NCBI GenBank assembly: GCA_007115705.1
Contig: QXEO01000339.1
Coordinates: 5,947,386 to 6,011,385 of the forward strand
Direction: 5' to 3'
Origin: Dactylis glomerata
Taxonomy: Eukaryota; Streptophyta; Magnoliopsida; Poales; Poaceae
DNA: 64,000 nt
Below are positions 37,330 to 51,350 of this stretch, one piece after another. Position numbers and translations under genes: made by a program. Each line of letters opens with the position of its first letter. Position 1 is the stretch's first letter. The notes under the pieces are model-generated. The model saw only the letters and a program-made list of their open reading frames with translations, did no database searches and was not told where the DNA came from.

Positions 37330-37569
37330 ACCTATTAACGAGATGCCACAGTACCAGTTCCCTGTTTTCTGCTGTTTTTGTGTTTTAGAAAAGTTACACA
37401 GGAAATATTCTCGGAATTGGACGAAACAAAAGCCGAACATACAAAAATTTACCGAAGCTTCCAGAGAACCGAAGAGGAGACAGAGAGAAGCCAGAGGGTG
37501 GCCTCACCACCAGGGGGCGCGGCCCAGGGCCTGGCCGCGCCGCCCTATGGTGAGGGCCCCCTGGTCCAC
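37330..37569 (+). repeat. Element B LTR, part 2
   Basis: It resumes with ACCTATTAACGAG and continues the U3, including the GC-rich block, up to CTGGTCCAC, where C inserted. That is about 25 bp before the TATA-like box of this LTR. Confidence 0.85.
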
Positions 37570-39113
37570 TGATGTCTACGCATGCGTCTGTTCTTGTAGA
37601 CAGTGTTGGGCCTCCAAGTGCAGAGGTTTGTAGAACAGCAGCAAGTTTCTCTTAAGTAGATCACCCAAGGTTTATCGAACTCAGGGAGGAAGAAGTCAAA
37701 GCTATCCCTCTCAAACAACCCTACAATTACGATACAGAAAGTCTCTTGTGTTCCCAACACACCCAATACACTTGTCAGATGTATAGGTGCACTAGTTCGG
37801 CGAAGAGATAGTGAAATACAAGCGGTAGTGATGATTATAAGTAGTAACTGTGATATGAAATAAGTATCGCTGTGAGCAAACATGTAACAAAACAGGAAGT
37901 AAACGGTGTGCAATGCTTGGAAACAAGGCCTAGGGATCATACTTTTACTAGTGGACACACTCCCAACAAATATAACATGATTGAACAAATAAACAACTTC
38001 TCTTCACTATGGTACTCTGAATTACTCTCCTATTGAATAACACTAATCATTGTTGTAGTGGCTACAGAAGCACCCCTTAAAGTTCATCAAGTACTTGACA
38101 AACACCGCTCATAGAGATATCCAAATCAAATCACAACTCAAGATAGATATTATTGCAACTTAGACCAAGTACTAACACGGTGCACACACTATCAACATTA
38201 CACCATGAAAGGAGGAATAGATCACTTCAATACTATCATAGTGATAATTATTCTCATAATCCATAAGAGATCACAATCATAGCCTAGACCAAGTACCACC
38301 ACGATGCACGCACTGTCACCGTTACACCATGGCAGGAGGAATAGATTACTTTAATAACACACTAGAGTACACATAATATCTGAATAATAACATCTACTTG
38401 TTCAACATGATACAAAGCTCACGATCACATAAAGATCACATCATGGGAGAGAGAGGTGAACCACATAGCTACCGGTAAAGCCCTCAGCCCCGGGGAAGAA
38501 CTACTCCCTCCTCATCATAGGAGACAGCAAGGTTGATGGAGATGGCGGTGAGGTCGATGGAGACGGCGGAGACGGCGATGGATACCAATGGAGATGGCCC
38601 CGGAGGCACTTCCCCATCCCGGCAGGGTGCCGGAACAGAGACTTCTGTCCCCCGGAATTCGTCGATGGCGGCGGCGGAGCTGCGGAACTGTTTCTGGAAA
38701 ATTGCCGACTCCTCTAGGGTTTTCCGTCCCGAGGCTTTATATAGGCGAAGGGGCGTCGTCAAGGGGCAGCTAGGGGCTCCTCACACCAGGGTGGCGCGGC
38801 CAGGGCCTGGGCCGCGCCACCTATGTGTGAGGGCGGCCTCTGGCCCCCCTCAGGCTCTCTTTCGGATCTCTGAAAGCTTCCGGGCAAAATAAGACTTCAA
38901 GAACTTGTTTCGTCCAATTCCGAGAATATTTCCTGTGTATCACTTCTGAAACACAAAAAAGCAGAAAACAGGGAACTGGCACTGTGGCATCTTGTCAATA
39001 GGTTAGTTCCGGAAATCGCATAAAAACACCACGAAGTGTAACAAAACACAAGGCAAATGGTGTAAAAATAAGCATGGAGCATCAAAAATTATAGATACGT
39101 TTGGGACGTATCA
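37570..39113 (-). repeat. 3' LTR of element C (1544 bp)
   Basis: On the minus strand it begins TGATACGTCCCAAACG and ends GCGTAGACATCA. A TATATAAAG box lies near 38737 on the minus strand. It has 12 bp more than its partner in a GATGGA-rich segment near 38580. Confidence 0.9.
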
Positions 39114-39127
39114 GCATCCCCAAGCTT

Positions 39128-41574
39128 AACTCCTGCTCGTCCTCGAGTAGGTAAGTGATAACAAAAGAATAATTTTTGAGGTGACATGCACCATCACAAT
39201 CTTGATCATATAGGTAAAGCATTGTGAGCTGGGATCATTAGAACTTAAAACATGGGCATGAAAGATATAATCTTGATAATAGAAACTTAGCAACCATGTT
39301 ATAACATGAAAATGAACACAAACAAAAGATCATGAATAATTAAACAATGAAAGTCAAACGTGTGTTCAAATCATAAGGAAAAACATATAAATGGTTTTCA
39401 GCTTGTCCTTCATGGAGAGCAAAACATAAATGCATAGGACACCTTCAAGTTTAAGAGGGCGACTAGATACAAGTAATTTAAGAACAAGTGAAACCATGAT
39501 CATGAATCAATCAATGAAAACTTTGGGACAATGCACATTATACTCAGAGTGACAACTATGCTCTCTTATGGTGCATAAAGAAAGAAGGTGGTGACTTAAC
39601 ATAAAAGTAAAAGAAAGGCCCTTCGCGGAGGGAAGCAGTGATTAAACATGTGCTAGAGCTTTTCATTTATAAAACAGAGAGATAAAACTTGAGTTTTAAG
39701 AGGTGGTTGTTTTTGTCAACGACTGGCAATGGGGTTCTTACTATCTTCTATACAAAAATGAAGCAAGTTTTTGAGAGAGAGATTGGCACTTTTTGTGCTC
39801 TTTTATAAAGATTGGCACTCCTCCCCACCTTTTTTCCTTTCTCAAACCATGGCTAACCGATTCCATCGGGTGCCCACCAACATTCACATTCCATGGAGGA
39901 GTGCCTTTTTTTCTTTTCTTTTTTTCTTTTTTTCTTTTTGGAATAAGCAATATGGAAGATAGCAAATTCGACCACTACGTCCCCATGAGCTGAAAACAGT
40001 GTCACAAAACGAGAAGTATTTTGAAGGTTTTTTTCAAAGGTAGCACATGAAAATTTACTTTGAATGGCTTGCAAATACCATGCATAGGAATATATAGTGG
40101 ACACAATGACAAACTTGGTTTTTGGAAGTTGGATGCACGAGTAGAGCTCATACTCAGTATAAAATGAGGGCTAGCAAAAGACTGGGAGCGACCAACTAAG
40201 AGAGCAATAACGGCCATAATCATGCAAAGCGACAAAGCAACATTAAAAGAAGCATAAGGTGGCATCAAAAGTCAAAAACTAAATGATCATAGAGGCTATT
40301 GGCGACTTTGTAAGATTCTAACATGTGTGAGCATGCACCAAGTCAACCCAAATAAAGCATCAAGGAGAAAACCAAAATAATGCTTCCATACAATAAAAAC
40401 AACGCATGATTTTTTCAAAGGCTCATTAAGCAATCTCAGTTATTTGAGACAAGTCATGCTATAGCAAAACCACTAAGCATACTATCAAAAAGACATCAAG
40501 CACGACATGCAAAAGCCTAGGCCGCAGTCTACACAAGCTCCTTCTTGTACCACTTTTTTGCATAAAACTTTTTCTCTTTTCCAACACCATTCAAACCTTT
40601 TTGAGGAAACTCTTTTGAGGAAAACCAACATATACTATAGGACCAAATACACCTTGATGCAAGGATAAAACAAGATCTGAACAAAAATCAAGGCAAAAAA
40701 CAAAGGCTAAACGCAGTAGCAGAAAAAGAGAACACTCGTTGAACGATAAGAGTGAAAACTAGAGTGTTCTTGGCAATGAAAAACGAGTTCATCTCCTCTA
40801 AAAGAAACATGATGTGATCTAACCGTTTATTGCAGCAAACTAAACTAAACTAATACTGAAAACAAAAACAGCTGACGCTCCAAGAAAAACGCTTAGTGCA
40901 TGAAGCAATAAAAAATATAGTGTTTTGAAAGGTGACCTGATTTTTGCCGATGAAGAAGGGGTGCCTCGGGGGCATCCCCAAGCTTTGACGCTTGTACTTC
41001 TTGGATATTTCTTGGGGTGATGCATGGGCATCCCCAAGCTTGAGCTTTTGTCCATTCTTCAACTCATCTCATCACTCTCCGATCCCTACACTTGAAAACT
41101 TCCTTCATACAAAACTAAACACGAATCTATTAGCAACATTAGTTTAAGCATAACATATAATCAACCTCTTTTTGCTTCAGGTTTCAACCCAAAACCACCA
41201 CACATAAATTATAAACTACTGTAGCAACTTCCCCAACAGTTCCATGATCAAAAGAACTCAAAAAAAAGCGATAAAACGGCAAACACAAATATTGGCAGAA
41301 ATTTGTCAAAACAGAACAGCTGACAAAGGTCGAATTTTTAGAGGGTTTTCTGTTGCTCAAATCAAAAAGTGTTCAACTAATGAAAGTTTGGATATAACCT
41401 GGGGCATATGCACAAGAAATTTCAGGTCCAAAAGATATACAGAGAATTTATACGAATTTTTACGGTGCAGCACCGAAAACTGTTTCAGGACAGCAACATC
41501 CCCAAATCTTACCTCACTCAAATTAGAGGCTTCTCTTGGCACAACAACGAAATAAAAAGGATAAGGAGCGGTTA
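39128..41574 (-). other. 3' non-coding body of element C, part before the Helitron
   Basis: It is homologous to the body of A, D and E, with two internal polypurine-core copies at 40972-40985 and 41028-41041. The stretch at about 39640-40090, with long T/C runs, replaces the segment that in A, D and E holds the conserved sense and antisense frames. Confidence 0.6.
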
Positions 41575-43849
41575 TCTTTTATATCTAAACAGAAGACCCC
41601 CACTAACTAATTTTCTTAGCTTCTCCTGCGTCCACGTCATCCTTTTTTCCGTTCCACACCGTGAGCTTGCGTTTCTCCTTGCATCGTGCTTCTTCCTAAG
41701 TAGGTCGACCGAGCCATGTGGGCTGGTGGACGCCCTTTCCTGGGATCACGTCTCACGCAGCCAAAATCACCGTCTAGAATCCTGGTAGTACTAATAATCC
41801 TGTAATTAATTTACCGGCAATAACACCTCCACCGCCGCGAAGTACTGCCTCCCGGCCACAAATCCTCTCGCCGCGACCTAAGGGCTCCTAGCAACAAATG
41901 CTCATGAAAGCGCCCAGTGCATCCCGGCATTCATCGACTAGAAACTGTTGGATTCAACTCAGTCGTCGCCCCATCTGTTAAGAACCTACAATTCCTGCCA
42001 TTGACATCGAGCACGGCCGCCTTCTCGCGTCAGCATTTCCACCAGTCTCCAATCTGGTAGCTGCACGCTCCCTATTTCCCCTTCCCGATTTGATTCTCCG
42101 TTTAATTTTCAACCCCCCCAACATATTTCCCTCAATCTGTCAGGTTGAGCTCCGCTCTGGCTCGATTTGATCAACCCCATCGGATTTGATTGGATTTTGA
42201 TTGGATTGCGTGCTACTCTCTCAAGCCCCTCCGAAGTGATTTGATTATCCGTGCTGCTCGCTGAAGCTAGGAGAAAGGGCATATCATCAGGTGTATGGCA
42301 CTACGGCTAAGGACGCACAATAGCAGTATCTGCTTGCATTGGTACACAAGCTAGCTCTCATCTTTTACTCTAAATTTTAATATGAGCGATGCAACTTCTT
42401 TTTTTTACACTTGCTGCCTGCACGTATTTCTTACCCTGGAATCTCCCCTAAATTAATCAGCTTTTTTGCATAAAGTATCTGGATCTGGATTTATTAGCTA
42501 CATTACAATTTGTTTCATTTGAATTTTCCATATAATTCGTTTGTTCAAACAGGCAGTCTAGAGATCAGAACAACATATTTTCGTCAAAAAAAAAAATCAG
42601 AACAACATACGCTCTTCTTACAGATTTTTTAACCACATGCAGGACATTATTGACCGCGCATGGAAATAACTAAGAGCTGGACTTGCTTCTGCCTAAATTT
42701 AGGTATTATTGCATACATAAAGAAGTACTGATCACTGGATTGATCACCTTCAGTTGTAATCCATAAGAAGACACAAAGTTGCATCCTGTACATTTTAATG
42801 CATGCATATTAAAGTGTTAACAGCACGGAAAGTGGAGAGTCTAAAACTGACAACCAGGTACTTGATGAAAAATCTTAACCCCCATGAAAAGATTTCAACT
42901 TGCAGTTCAATATACACTTTTTTATCCACCGATCTAGCTGATGCTACTTTTGCAACATTATTGCGGTTTATCAGATGATTTTAGTTGTATTTAGTTCTGA
43001 GGAGTTCTATATATATTTTACCTTTGTGTTCTTAGCTATCTTTCAGAATCATGACTAGCAAAAGCAGCGCCATCTGTCCACCAATCCATTATTCTGGACT
43101 GCAATTCTCATGATATTTCAATCTAGGCATGAGGTCTCGGCATATTATGTTTGCCGAGTACTTTACCGATTTTACATGGTCCTTTCACTTGGCTGTTTGA
43201 TATATCATGTCACACTAGCATAGCAATTATCTGCCACATGACTCACCTGATTATTCTTGGTGCACGATCTGGGTCAATTAGTCGTTATAGGCTTTTAGAA
43301 TTTCACATTTTTTTGCAGGTAGTTTGACAATACTTTTACACACAAGATATCCTACAACAACGCAATTTTCCTGCTAGAAATTGATTCAGTTTCAGTTTTG
43401 TTTTATTTACACGTATGATCATTTTAATAGACATACAATTTCAGTTTTGGAACTTTATTGATTGATCCATCTCCTTCATATTTTAGTGCTCATCAGCAAA
43501 CAGAAGATATCAAGATATATTCTGAGGCGATATAAAAACTCAGGGCCACTAAACCACTGCATCTAACTTTACAAGAGGGTAGCAAAGGTGGACATTCACA
43601 TGCAGGATCTGATCATCCGTTCTTCACAATTGAATACATCAAGCATGCAAAAAAGGCATGGCACAACTATCTAAAAGATTAATAATTATGAATGTATTCA
43701 TTGAGTGCTCTGATCATGTAATAAATTATTTACCGACTATCAAATCATGAATGCACTATCTTACAGTAAAGTTTTCAGCGAGGTCAACCAAATTTTCTTC
43801 AGTATATCACTAAAATATCTCCGCCGCAACGCGCGGGGTATCATCTAGT
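41575..43849 (+). mobile_element. Non-autonomous Helitron (2275 bp) nested in C
   Basis: It starts TCTTTTATATCTAAACAG, soon followed by CCCCCACTAAC. It ends CCGCCGCAACGCGCGGGGTA, then TCATCTAGT, between A and T. Element D holds the matching uninterrupted sequence near 51228-51243 (GAGCGGTCATTACAGTAGTA), which fixes both ends. The interior has gene-like GC-rich text near 41830-42250 but no RepHel protein and no convincing frame. Confidence 0.88.
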
Positions 43850-43974
43850 TACAGTAGTAATAACTTCCAAGACTCAAATAAAAGAAAAAGTACTGAAAAT
43901 AAAATAATGGGTTATCTCCCAAGAGTGCTTTTCTTTAACGCCTTTGAGCTAGGCGCAGTAATTTGCAAAGATGC

Positions 43975-44823
43975 TCATGTGGGTGCCATATAAGAGCTTG
44001 AGGCAAAGGCGCCATATAGGAACTTAAAGCAATAGAGAGCATCAAAAAGCAAATGTGAAAGACATTTATATCTGAACCACTTCCTATGCATAGGAATCTT
44101 GTAAGAAAATAAATCAACGAGGCACATAGTAGCAAGCATGGATAGATAAAACAAGTGCCACTTCAAGATTTGCAACATAAAGAGGGGAAACTTAATATTG
44201 TTGAGATCCATCAAACCATGTTTCCCTCTCTCATAATAACTTTCAGTAGCATCATGAATAGAACTAACAATATAACTATCACATAAAACATCCCTATCAT
44301 GAGCCACATGCATAAAAGAATTAATACTCACCACAGGAACAATAGTAGTAGGAGCAAATTCAACAGAATAATTATTCTCATCACCATAATCATCATAAAT
44401 AGGAGGCATATTGTAATCATAACTAATTTTATCCTCAATAGTAGGTGAACTGAAAATATTATACTCATCATCATAGCCATCATAAACTAGAGGTTTAGTA
44501 TCATCACAAGCTAGAGAACAACTATTTTGCAAAGCATATTCTTCAAACATATCATCATAAGAAAGAACATCATATATGGGAGATAAAATATTATCAGAAC
44601 AAACTTTCTCCACTAAAGCTGGGGAACTAAAAATATCATGCTTAACAAAACCAGCTTCCCCAAGCTTAGACTTTTTTATAGCATTAGCAGTAACGGTATT
44701 CAAAGCATTCGTACTAACAACACTATTAGCATGCAAATTAAGCTCCAAAGGTTTTTTAATTTTCTCTTCAAACACTTCATATCTAAACTCAGGAAAAAGA
44801 CTACAGAACTCTTTGTTTTCCAT
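43975..44823 (-). CDS. 282-residue protein of element C, function unknown
   Basis: It opens with ATG at 44823 (MENKEFCSLFPEFRYEVFEE), about 115 bp after the primer site on the minus strand, and ends with TGA at 43975. The middle is rich in Tyr and Asp (YDDEYNIFSSPTIEDK and similar). The C-terminal 80 residues are hydrophobic, with possible membrane segments. It has no gag, protease or pol motif and no similarity to the proteins of A or E. Frames of this kind are common in wheat-group repeats, but I know of no assigned function. Confidence 0.55.
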   Translation of the reverse strand: MENKEFCSLFPEFRYEVFEEKIKKPLELNLHANSVVSTNALNTVTANAIKKSKLGEAGFVKHDIFSSPALVEKVCSDNILSPIYDVLSYDDMFEEYALQNSCSLACDDTKPLVYDGYDDEYNIFSSPTIEDKISYDYNMPPIYDDYGDENNYSVEFAPTTIVPVVSINSFMHVAHDRDVLCDSYIVSSIHDATESYYERGKHGLMDLNNIKFPLFMLQILKWHLFYLSMLATMCLVDLFSYKIPMHRKWFRYKCLSHLLFDALYCFKFLYGAFASSSYMAPT

Positions 44824-44963
44824 TAAGCCTAACTAGTGAAAATAAAAACAAGAAACAAAAAGATGTAATTGCAAAATCTAAAGGAAATAGCTCCGAGCAC
44901 TCACACAGGAGGATGCGAGTACCTTTTACCTTACCTTCCCGGCAACGGCGCCAGAAAAGAGCT

Positions 44964-46493
44964 TGATGTCTACGCACGCGTCTGTTCTTGTAGACAGTGT
45001 TGGGCCTCCAAGTGCAGAGGTTTATAGAACAGCAGCAAGTTTCCCTTAAGTGGATCACCCAAGGTTTATCGAACTCAGGGAGGAAGAAGTCAAAGCTATC
45101 CCTCTCAAACAACCCTGCAATTACGATACAGAAAGTCTCTTGTGTCCCCAACACACCCAATACACTTGTCAGATGTATAGGTGCACTAGTTCGGCAAAGA
45201 GATAGTGAAATACAAGCGGTAGTGATGATTATAAGTAGTAACTATGATATGAAATAAGTATCGCTGCGAGCAAACATGTAACAAAACAGGAAGTAAACGG
45301 TGTGCAATGCTTGGAAACAAGGCCTAGGGATCATACTTTCACTAGTGGACACACTCCCAACAAATATAACATGATTGAACAAATAAACAACTTCTCTTCA
45401 CTATGGTACTCTGAATTACTCTCCTATTGAATAACACTAATCATTGCGTAGTGGCTACAGAAGCACCCCATAAAGTTCATCAAGTACTTGACAAACACCG
45501 CTCATAGAGATATCCAAATCAAATCACAACTCAAGATAGATATTATTGCAACTTAGACCAAGTACTAACACGGTGCACACACTGTCAACATTACACCATG
45601 AAAGGAGGAATAGATCACTTCAATACTATCATAGTGATAATTATTCTCATAATCCATAAGAGATCACAATCATAGCCTAGACCAACTACCACCATGATGC
45701 ACGCACTGTCACCGTTACACCATGGCAGGAGGAATAGATTACTTTAATAACACACTAGAGTACACATAATATCTGAATAATAACATCTACTTGTTTAACA
45801 TGATACAAAGCTCACGATCACATAAAGATCACATCATGGGAGAGAGAGGTGAACCACATAGCTACCGGTAGAGCCCTCAGCCCCGGGGAAGAACTACTCC
45901 CTCCTCATCATAGGAGACAGCAAGGTTGATGGAGATGGCGGTGAGGTCGATGGAGACGGCGGAGACGGCGATGGAGATGGCTCCGGGGGCACTTCCCCGT
46001 CCCGGCAGGGTGCCGGAATAGAGACTTCTGTCCCCCGAAATTCGTCGATGGCGGCGGCGGAGCTGCGGAACTGTTTCTGGAAAATTGCCGACTCCTCTAG
46101 GGTTTTCCGTCCCGAGGCTTTATATAGGCGAAGGGGCGTCGTCAGGGGGCAGCCAGGGGCTCCTCACACCAGGGTGGCGCGGCCAGGGCCTGGGCCGCGC
46201 CATCTATGTGTGAGGGCGGCCTCTGGCCCCCCTCCGGCTCTCTTTCGGATCTCTGGAAGCTTCCGGGCAAAATAAGACTTCAGGAACTTGTTTCGTCCAA
46301 TTCCGAGAATATTTCCTGTGTATCACTTCTGAAACACAAAAACAGCAGACTGGAACTGGCACTGTGGCATCTTGTCAATAGGTTAGTTCCGGAAATCGCA
46401 TAAAAACGCCACGAAGTGTAACAAAACACAAGGCAAATGGTGTAAAAACAAGCATGGAGCATCAAAAATTATAGATACGTTTGGGACGTATCA
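44964..46493 (-). repeat. 5' LTR of element C (1530 bp)
   Basis: It is the partner of 37570-39113, about 2 percent diverged by eye, mostly by transitions. The TCCAC duplication follows at 46494. Confidence 0.9.
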
Positions 46494-46770
46494 TCCACTT
46501 CTGACGCTGCCCATTCGCCTATAAAGACCCCCCGACGGGAAAAACCTAAACACCCGATCACTTTTCCAGAAACTTATCGCGATCTGCCGCCGTCGTCGAC
46601 CTGAGATCCGGAGGGTCCAGAAGCTCTTCCCAGCACCCTGCCGGAGAGGGGAATCGCCACCGGAGGTCTTCTTCATCGCCATGCTTGCCTCCGGCGCGAT
46701 GAGTGAGTAGTCTACCTTGGACTATGGGTCCATAGCAGTAGCTAGTTGGTTGTCTTGTCCACCATATGCT
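46494..46770 (+). repeat. Element B LTR, part 3
   Basis: It resumes with TCCACTTCTGACGCTGCCC and holds the B TATA-like box (CTATAAAGA near 46519) and the downstream GC-rich leader, up to ACCATATGCT, where D inserted. Confidence 0.85.
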
Positions 46771-48420
46771 TGATTGCCTAGTTGACAGTCAGTCCTTGTG
46801 CGTGGTGAATGACCAGCCCGTTGGGAACCCCAAGAGGAAGGTGTGATGAGTATAGCAGCTGGTTTTCCCTCAGTTAAGAAACCAAGGTATGTCAATCTTG
46901 GAGAGGAGAGACAAACGACTGAAGGTGATGCAGACTGGCTTAATAGCACTCCAACAAGGGCGCACTTGTTGACTCGTCTTCGGCCAGTAGCAACGCGGAA
47001 CCTGCACACAACACAACCAAGTACTTTGTTCCCAACTTGCGATGAGGTTGTCAATCTCACCGGTTTGCTTGAAACAAAGGTTATGAGTGTATCGAGTGGA
47101 AAACAATATAGTATGCGAGTAAAGTAAACAGTGCGAGTAAAGTAAACAGGTGATAGCTATATGATGGAAATAGGACCGGGGTCCACAGTTCACTAGTGGT
47201 GTCTCTCCATAAGATAAATAACACATGCTGGGTAAACAAATTACAGTTGGGCAATTGATAGAATAAAGATAAACGTGATATGTCAAGAAGATCACTATGA
47301 GATTTACTCTGGGCATTACAACAAAATACATAGACCGCCATCCAACTGCATCTATGACTAATAATCCACTTGTGGCGAATCAATCCGAGAACTCCACAAG
47401 TATTAAGTTGCGAACAACAGATAATTGCATTAAGCAAAGTGTGTAATGTAAACAAAGCATATGCCCTTGAGCATATGAATGTTGTTTTCTCCCTAGTAGC
47501 AACAGCACATCTACAACCTTAGAGGTTTCTGTCACTCCCCCAGGTTAAATAGAGGCATGGACCCACTATCGAGCATAAATACCCCCTCTTGGAGTCACTA
47601 GCAACTACTCGGCCAAGATAGCTACTAACCACGGAGAGCATGCAAGATCATAAACAACATAGAGATAACAAAAGATAATATTCAGTATAGCAACTCAATC
47701 ATAACACCAATATTCATCGGATCCCAACAAACCAAACATGTAGAATTACATAACGGTGATCTCAATCATGTAGGGCAGCTCATGAGATCTAAACATGAAG
47801 CACATGGTGGAGAAGACAACCATCTAGCTACTGCTATGGACCCATAGTCCAAGGTAGACTATTCACTCATCGCTCCGGAGGCAAGCATGGCGATGAAGAA
47901 GACCTCCGGTGGCGATTCCCCTCTCCGGCAGGGTGCCGGGAAGAGCTTCTGGACCCTCCCGATCTTCGGGTCGACGGCGGCGGCGGATCGCGATGTGTTC
48001 TGGAAAAGTGATCGGGTACTTAGGTTTTTCCCGTCGGGGGGTCTTTATAGGCGAAGGGGCGATGTCAGAGGTGGCCCCAGGCCTCCTCACGCCAGGGCGG
48101 CGTGGCCAGGGGCTGGGCCGCGCCAGCCCTGCATGAGGGCGGCCTGTGGCCCCTCTCCTTCTTCTCTTCGGATAACTGGAAGCTCCCGGACAAAATAAGA
48201 CTTCAGGAACTTGTTTCGTCCAATTCCGAGAATATTTCCTGTGTATCACTTCTGAAACACAAAAACAGCAGAAAATAGGGAACTGGCACTGTGGCGACTT
48301 GTTAATAGGTTAGTTCCAGAAAATGCATAAAAGTGCCACTAAGTGTAACGGAACAGTAGGCAAATGGTGTAAAAACAAGCATGGAGCATCAGAAATTATA
48401 GATACGTTGGAGACGTATCA
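46771..48420 (-). repeat. 3' LTR of element D
   Basis: On the minus strand it starts TGATACGTCTCCAACG and ends CTAGGCAATCA. It has the same length as its partner at 62084-63733. Confidence 0.95.
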
Positions 48421-48435
48421 AGCATCCCCAAGCTT

Positions 48436-51350
48436 AACTCCTGCTCGTCCTCGAGTAGGTAAGTGATAACAAAAGAATAATTTTTGAGGTGACATGCACC
48501 TACACAATCTTGATCATATATGTAAGCATTTGTGAGCTGGGATCATAAGAACTTAAAACATGGGCATGAAGATATAATCTTGACAATAAGAACTTAGCAA
48601 CCATGTTGTAAACATGCAAATGAACACAAACAAAAGATCATGAAAATGAAACAATGAAAGTCAAACGTGTGTTCAAATCATAAGGAAAAACATACAAATG
48701 GTTTTCAGCTTGTCCTTCAAAGAGAGCAAAACATAAATGCATAGGACACCTTCAAGTTTAAGAGGGCGACTAGATACAAATAATTTGAGAACAAGTGAAA
48801 CCAACAATATGAATCAATCAATGAACTTTGGGACAATGCATATTATACTAAGAATGACAACTATGCTCTCTTAATGGTGCATAAAGATAGAAGGTGGTGA
48901 CTCAACATAAAAGTAAAAGAAAGGCCCTTCGCAGAGGGAAGCAGTGATTGCAAGTTTTATAACCTTCAAAAATTATGGTACTTACCGGTTTTGAGCTCTC
49001 ATTGCCCCCATCATAAGCATCTTGAATGGTTGAAGTTAATGCGAGAACAATTATGATGCATATGCTTGACAAATCATAAGTTGAAAACCTCGTGTCCCGT
49101 AAATACGAGTACCCAAACCTCATGCTACTTTACTTAGAGTCCCAAGCAAGGCTCTTGTCATTGTAAATATATGCATATCATTGAGAACCGCCAATGGGGT
49201 ACCTCCGTGCCCGATGACATGGAACAAGCCCACACCAAAATGACAGGACAAGCAGACAATGAACACCTCGACATCTCTTTTATTTGCCATTTGTTTAGCT
49301 TTTTATTGTGAGATGCGTCATCGAATGTTCACCATGGGTATGCTGCAAATTTCCACCATGAATTATGCATGGCTTAGATTAGCGGCCCGGCGTTTCCCTG
49401 ACACATATACAAACTCCATGATCCCCACAAGATTCCCAATTACTTTTACACCGCGGGCATCCATAAACAAAAGATCACGATATTAACTCAAATAAGAAGT
49501 GCAATGTTGAAAGCTTGCCCATGACTGCATGGCTGGGCTAGTCTCCAACTTACAACTTGCAAGCATAACCACTCAACATAAGAGACCATAATGTCAAATT
49601 TTTAAGAACATGAAAAAGTAAAGTGTGCCTTCCGGTTTGTGAGAGCTTTACTGACCGAATTTCGCATAACACTGGTAAGAGTTTAATTTGAAGAGAAAAT
49701 AAAAGCAAGTCAAATTTACTTGGAATAGCAAATTGCTAGTAGGTACGTATGGTGGACACTTTGGAAAACTTTGGCTTTTAGTAGTTGGATGCACGAGTAG
49801 AGCTCATACTCAGTACAAGGCGAGGGCTAGCAAAAGACTGGGAGCGACCAACTAAGAGAGCAGTAATGGCCATAATCATGCAAAGCGACAAAGCGACATT
49901 AAAAGAAGCATAAGATGGCATCAAAAGTCAAAAACTAAATGATCATAGAGGCTATTGGCGACTTTGTAAGAGTCTAACATGTGTGAGCATGCGCCAAGTC
50001 AACCCAAATAAAGCATCAAGGAGAAAACCAAAATAATGCTTCCGTACAATAAAAAAAACGCATGATTTTTTTCAAAGGCTCATTAAGCAATCTCAGTTAT
50101 TTGAGACAAGTCATGCTATAGCAAAACCACTAAGCATACTATCAAAAAGACATCAAGCATGACATGAAAAAGCCTAAGCCGCAGTCTACACAAGCTCCTT
50201 CTTGTACCACTATTTTGCACAAAGCTTTTTCTCTTTTCCAACACCATTTGAAATTTTTTAAGACACCTCTTTTGATGAAAACCAATAAAGATCAGAGGCA
50301 AAAATACACCTTGATGAAAAGATATGACAAGGTCTAAACGCAAATCAAGGCAAAAACAAAAACCAAAAGCAGTAGCAGAAAAAGAAGAACACCCGGTGAA
50401 ATTGTAAGAATGAAAACGGAGTGTTCTTTGCAAATGAAAACAAGTCAACTTCTCCAAAGGAAATTTGTTGGGGTCCAACCATTTATTGCAGCAAACAAAA
50501 CAAAACTAACTAAGAAAACTAAAACAACTGACGCTCCAAGAAAAACACATAGTGCATGAAGCAATAAAAATATAGCGTCTTGAAAGGTGACCTGATTTTT
50601 GCCGATGAAGAAGGGGTGCCTCGGGGGCATCCCCAAGCTTTGACGCTTGTACTTCTTGGATATTTCTTGGAGTGATTCATGGGCATCCCCAAGCTTGAGC
50701 TTTTGTCCATTCTTCAACTCATCTCATCATTCTCCAATCCCTACACTTGAAAACTTCCTTCATACAAAACTAAACACAATTCTATTAGCAACATTATTGT
50801 AGCATAACATATAATCAACCTCTTTTTGCTTCAGGTTTCAACTCAAAACCATCACATATATAGCAAATACTACTGTAGCAACTTCCCCAAAAGTTCCATG
50901 ATCAAAAGAACTCAAAAGAAAGTGATAAAGTGGCAAACACAAATATTGGCAGAAATCTGTCAAAACAGAACAGCTGACAAAGGTCGAACTTTTGAGGGGT
51001 TTTTTGTTGCTCAAATAAAAAAGTGTTCAACTAACGAAAGTTTGGATATAACCTGGGGCATATGTACAAGAAATCGTAGGTCCAAAATATATACAGAGAA
51101 TTTATACGAATTTTTACGGTGCAGCACCGAAAACAGTTTCAGGACAGCAACATCCCCAAATCTTTACCTCACTCGAATTAGAGGCTTCTCTTGGCACAAA
51201 AACGAAATAAACAAGATAAGGAGCGGTCATTACAGTAGTAATGACTTCCAAGACTCAAATAAAACAAAAAGTACTGAAAAGAAAACATTGGGTTATCTCC
51301 CAAGAGTGCTTTTCTTTAACGCCTTTGAGCTAGGCGCAGAAAATTGCGAA
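48436..51350 (+). other. 3' non-coding body of element D, with conserved antisense frame
   Basis: It is collinear with the bodies of A and E, with internal polypurine cores at 50627-50640 and 50683-50696. The frame at 49259-49486 (75 codons, antisense to gag, MNTSTSLLFAICLAFYCEMR...) has counterparts in A and E. Here it ends three codons early. Confidence 0.5.

Larger units (their letters stand above)
37570..46493 (-). mobile_element. Element C: LTR retrotransposon, minus orientation, carries a Helitron
   Basis: The element spans 8924 bp, or 6649 bp without its nested Helitron. LTRs lie at 37570-39113 and 44964-46493. The 5-bp duplication TCCAC lies at 37565-37569 and 46494-46498. The primer-binding site (minus strand, 44937-44953) matches tRNA-Asp with one mismatch, and the polypurine tract is at 39114-39127. 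It encodes a 282-residue protein and no pol enzymes. The U3 is like that of A, D and E, but the LTR 3' end (GCGTAGACATCA on its own strand) is unrelated to theirs. By eye its LTRs differ at about 30 positions plus a 12-bp gap. Confidence 0.92.
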
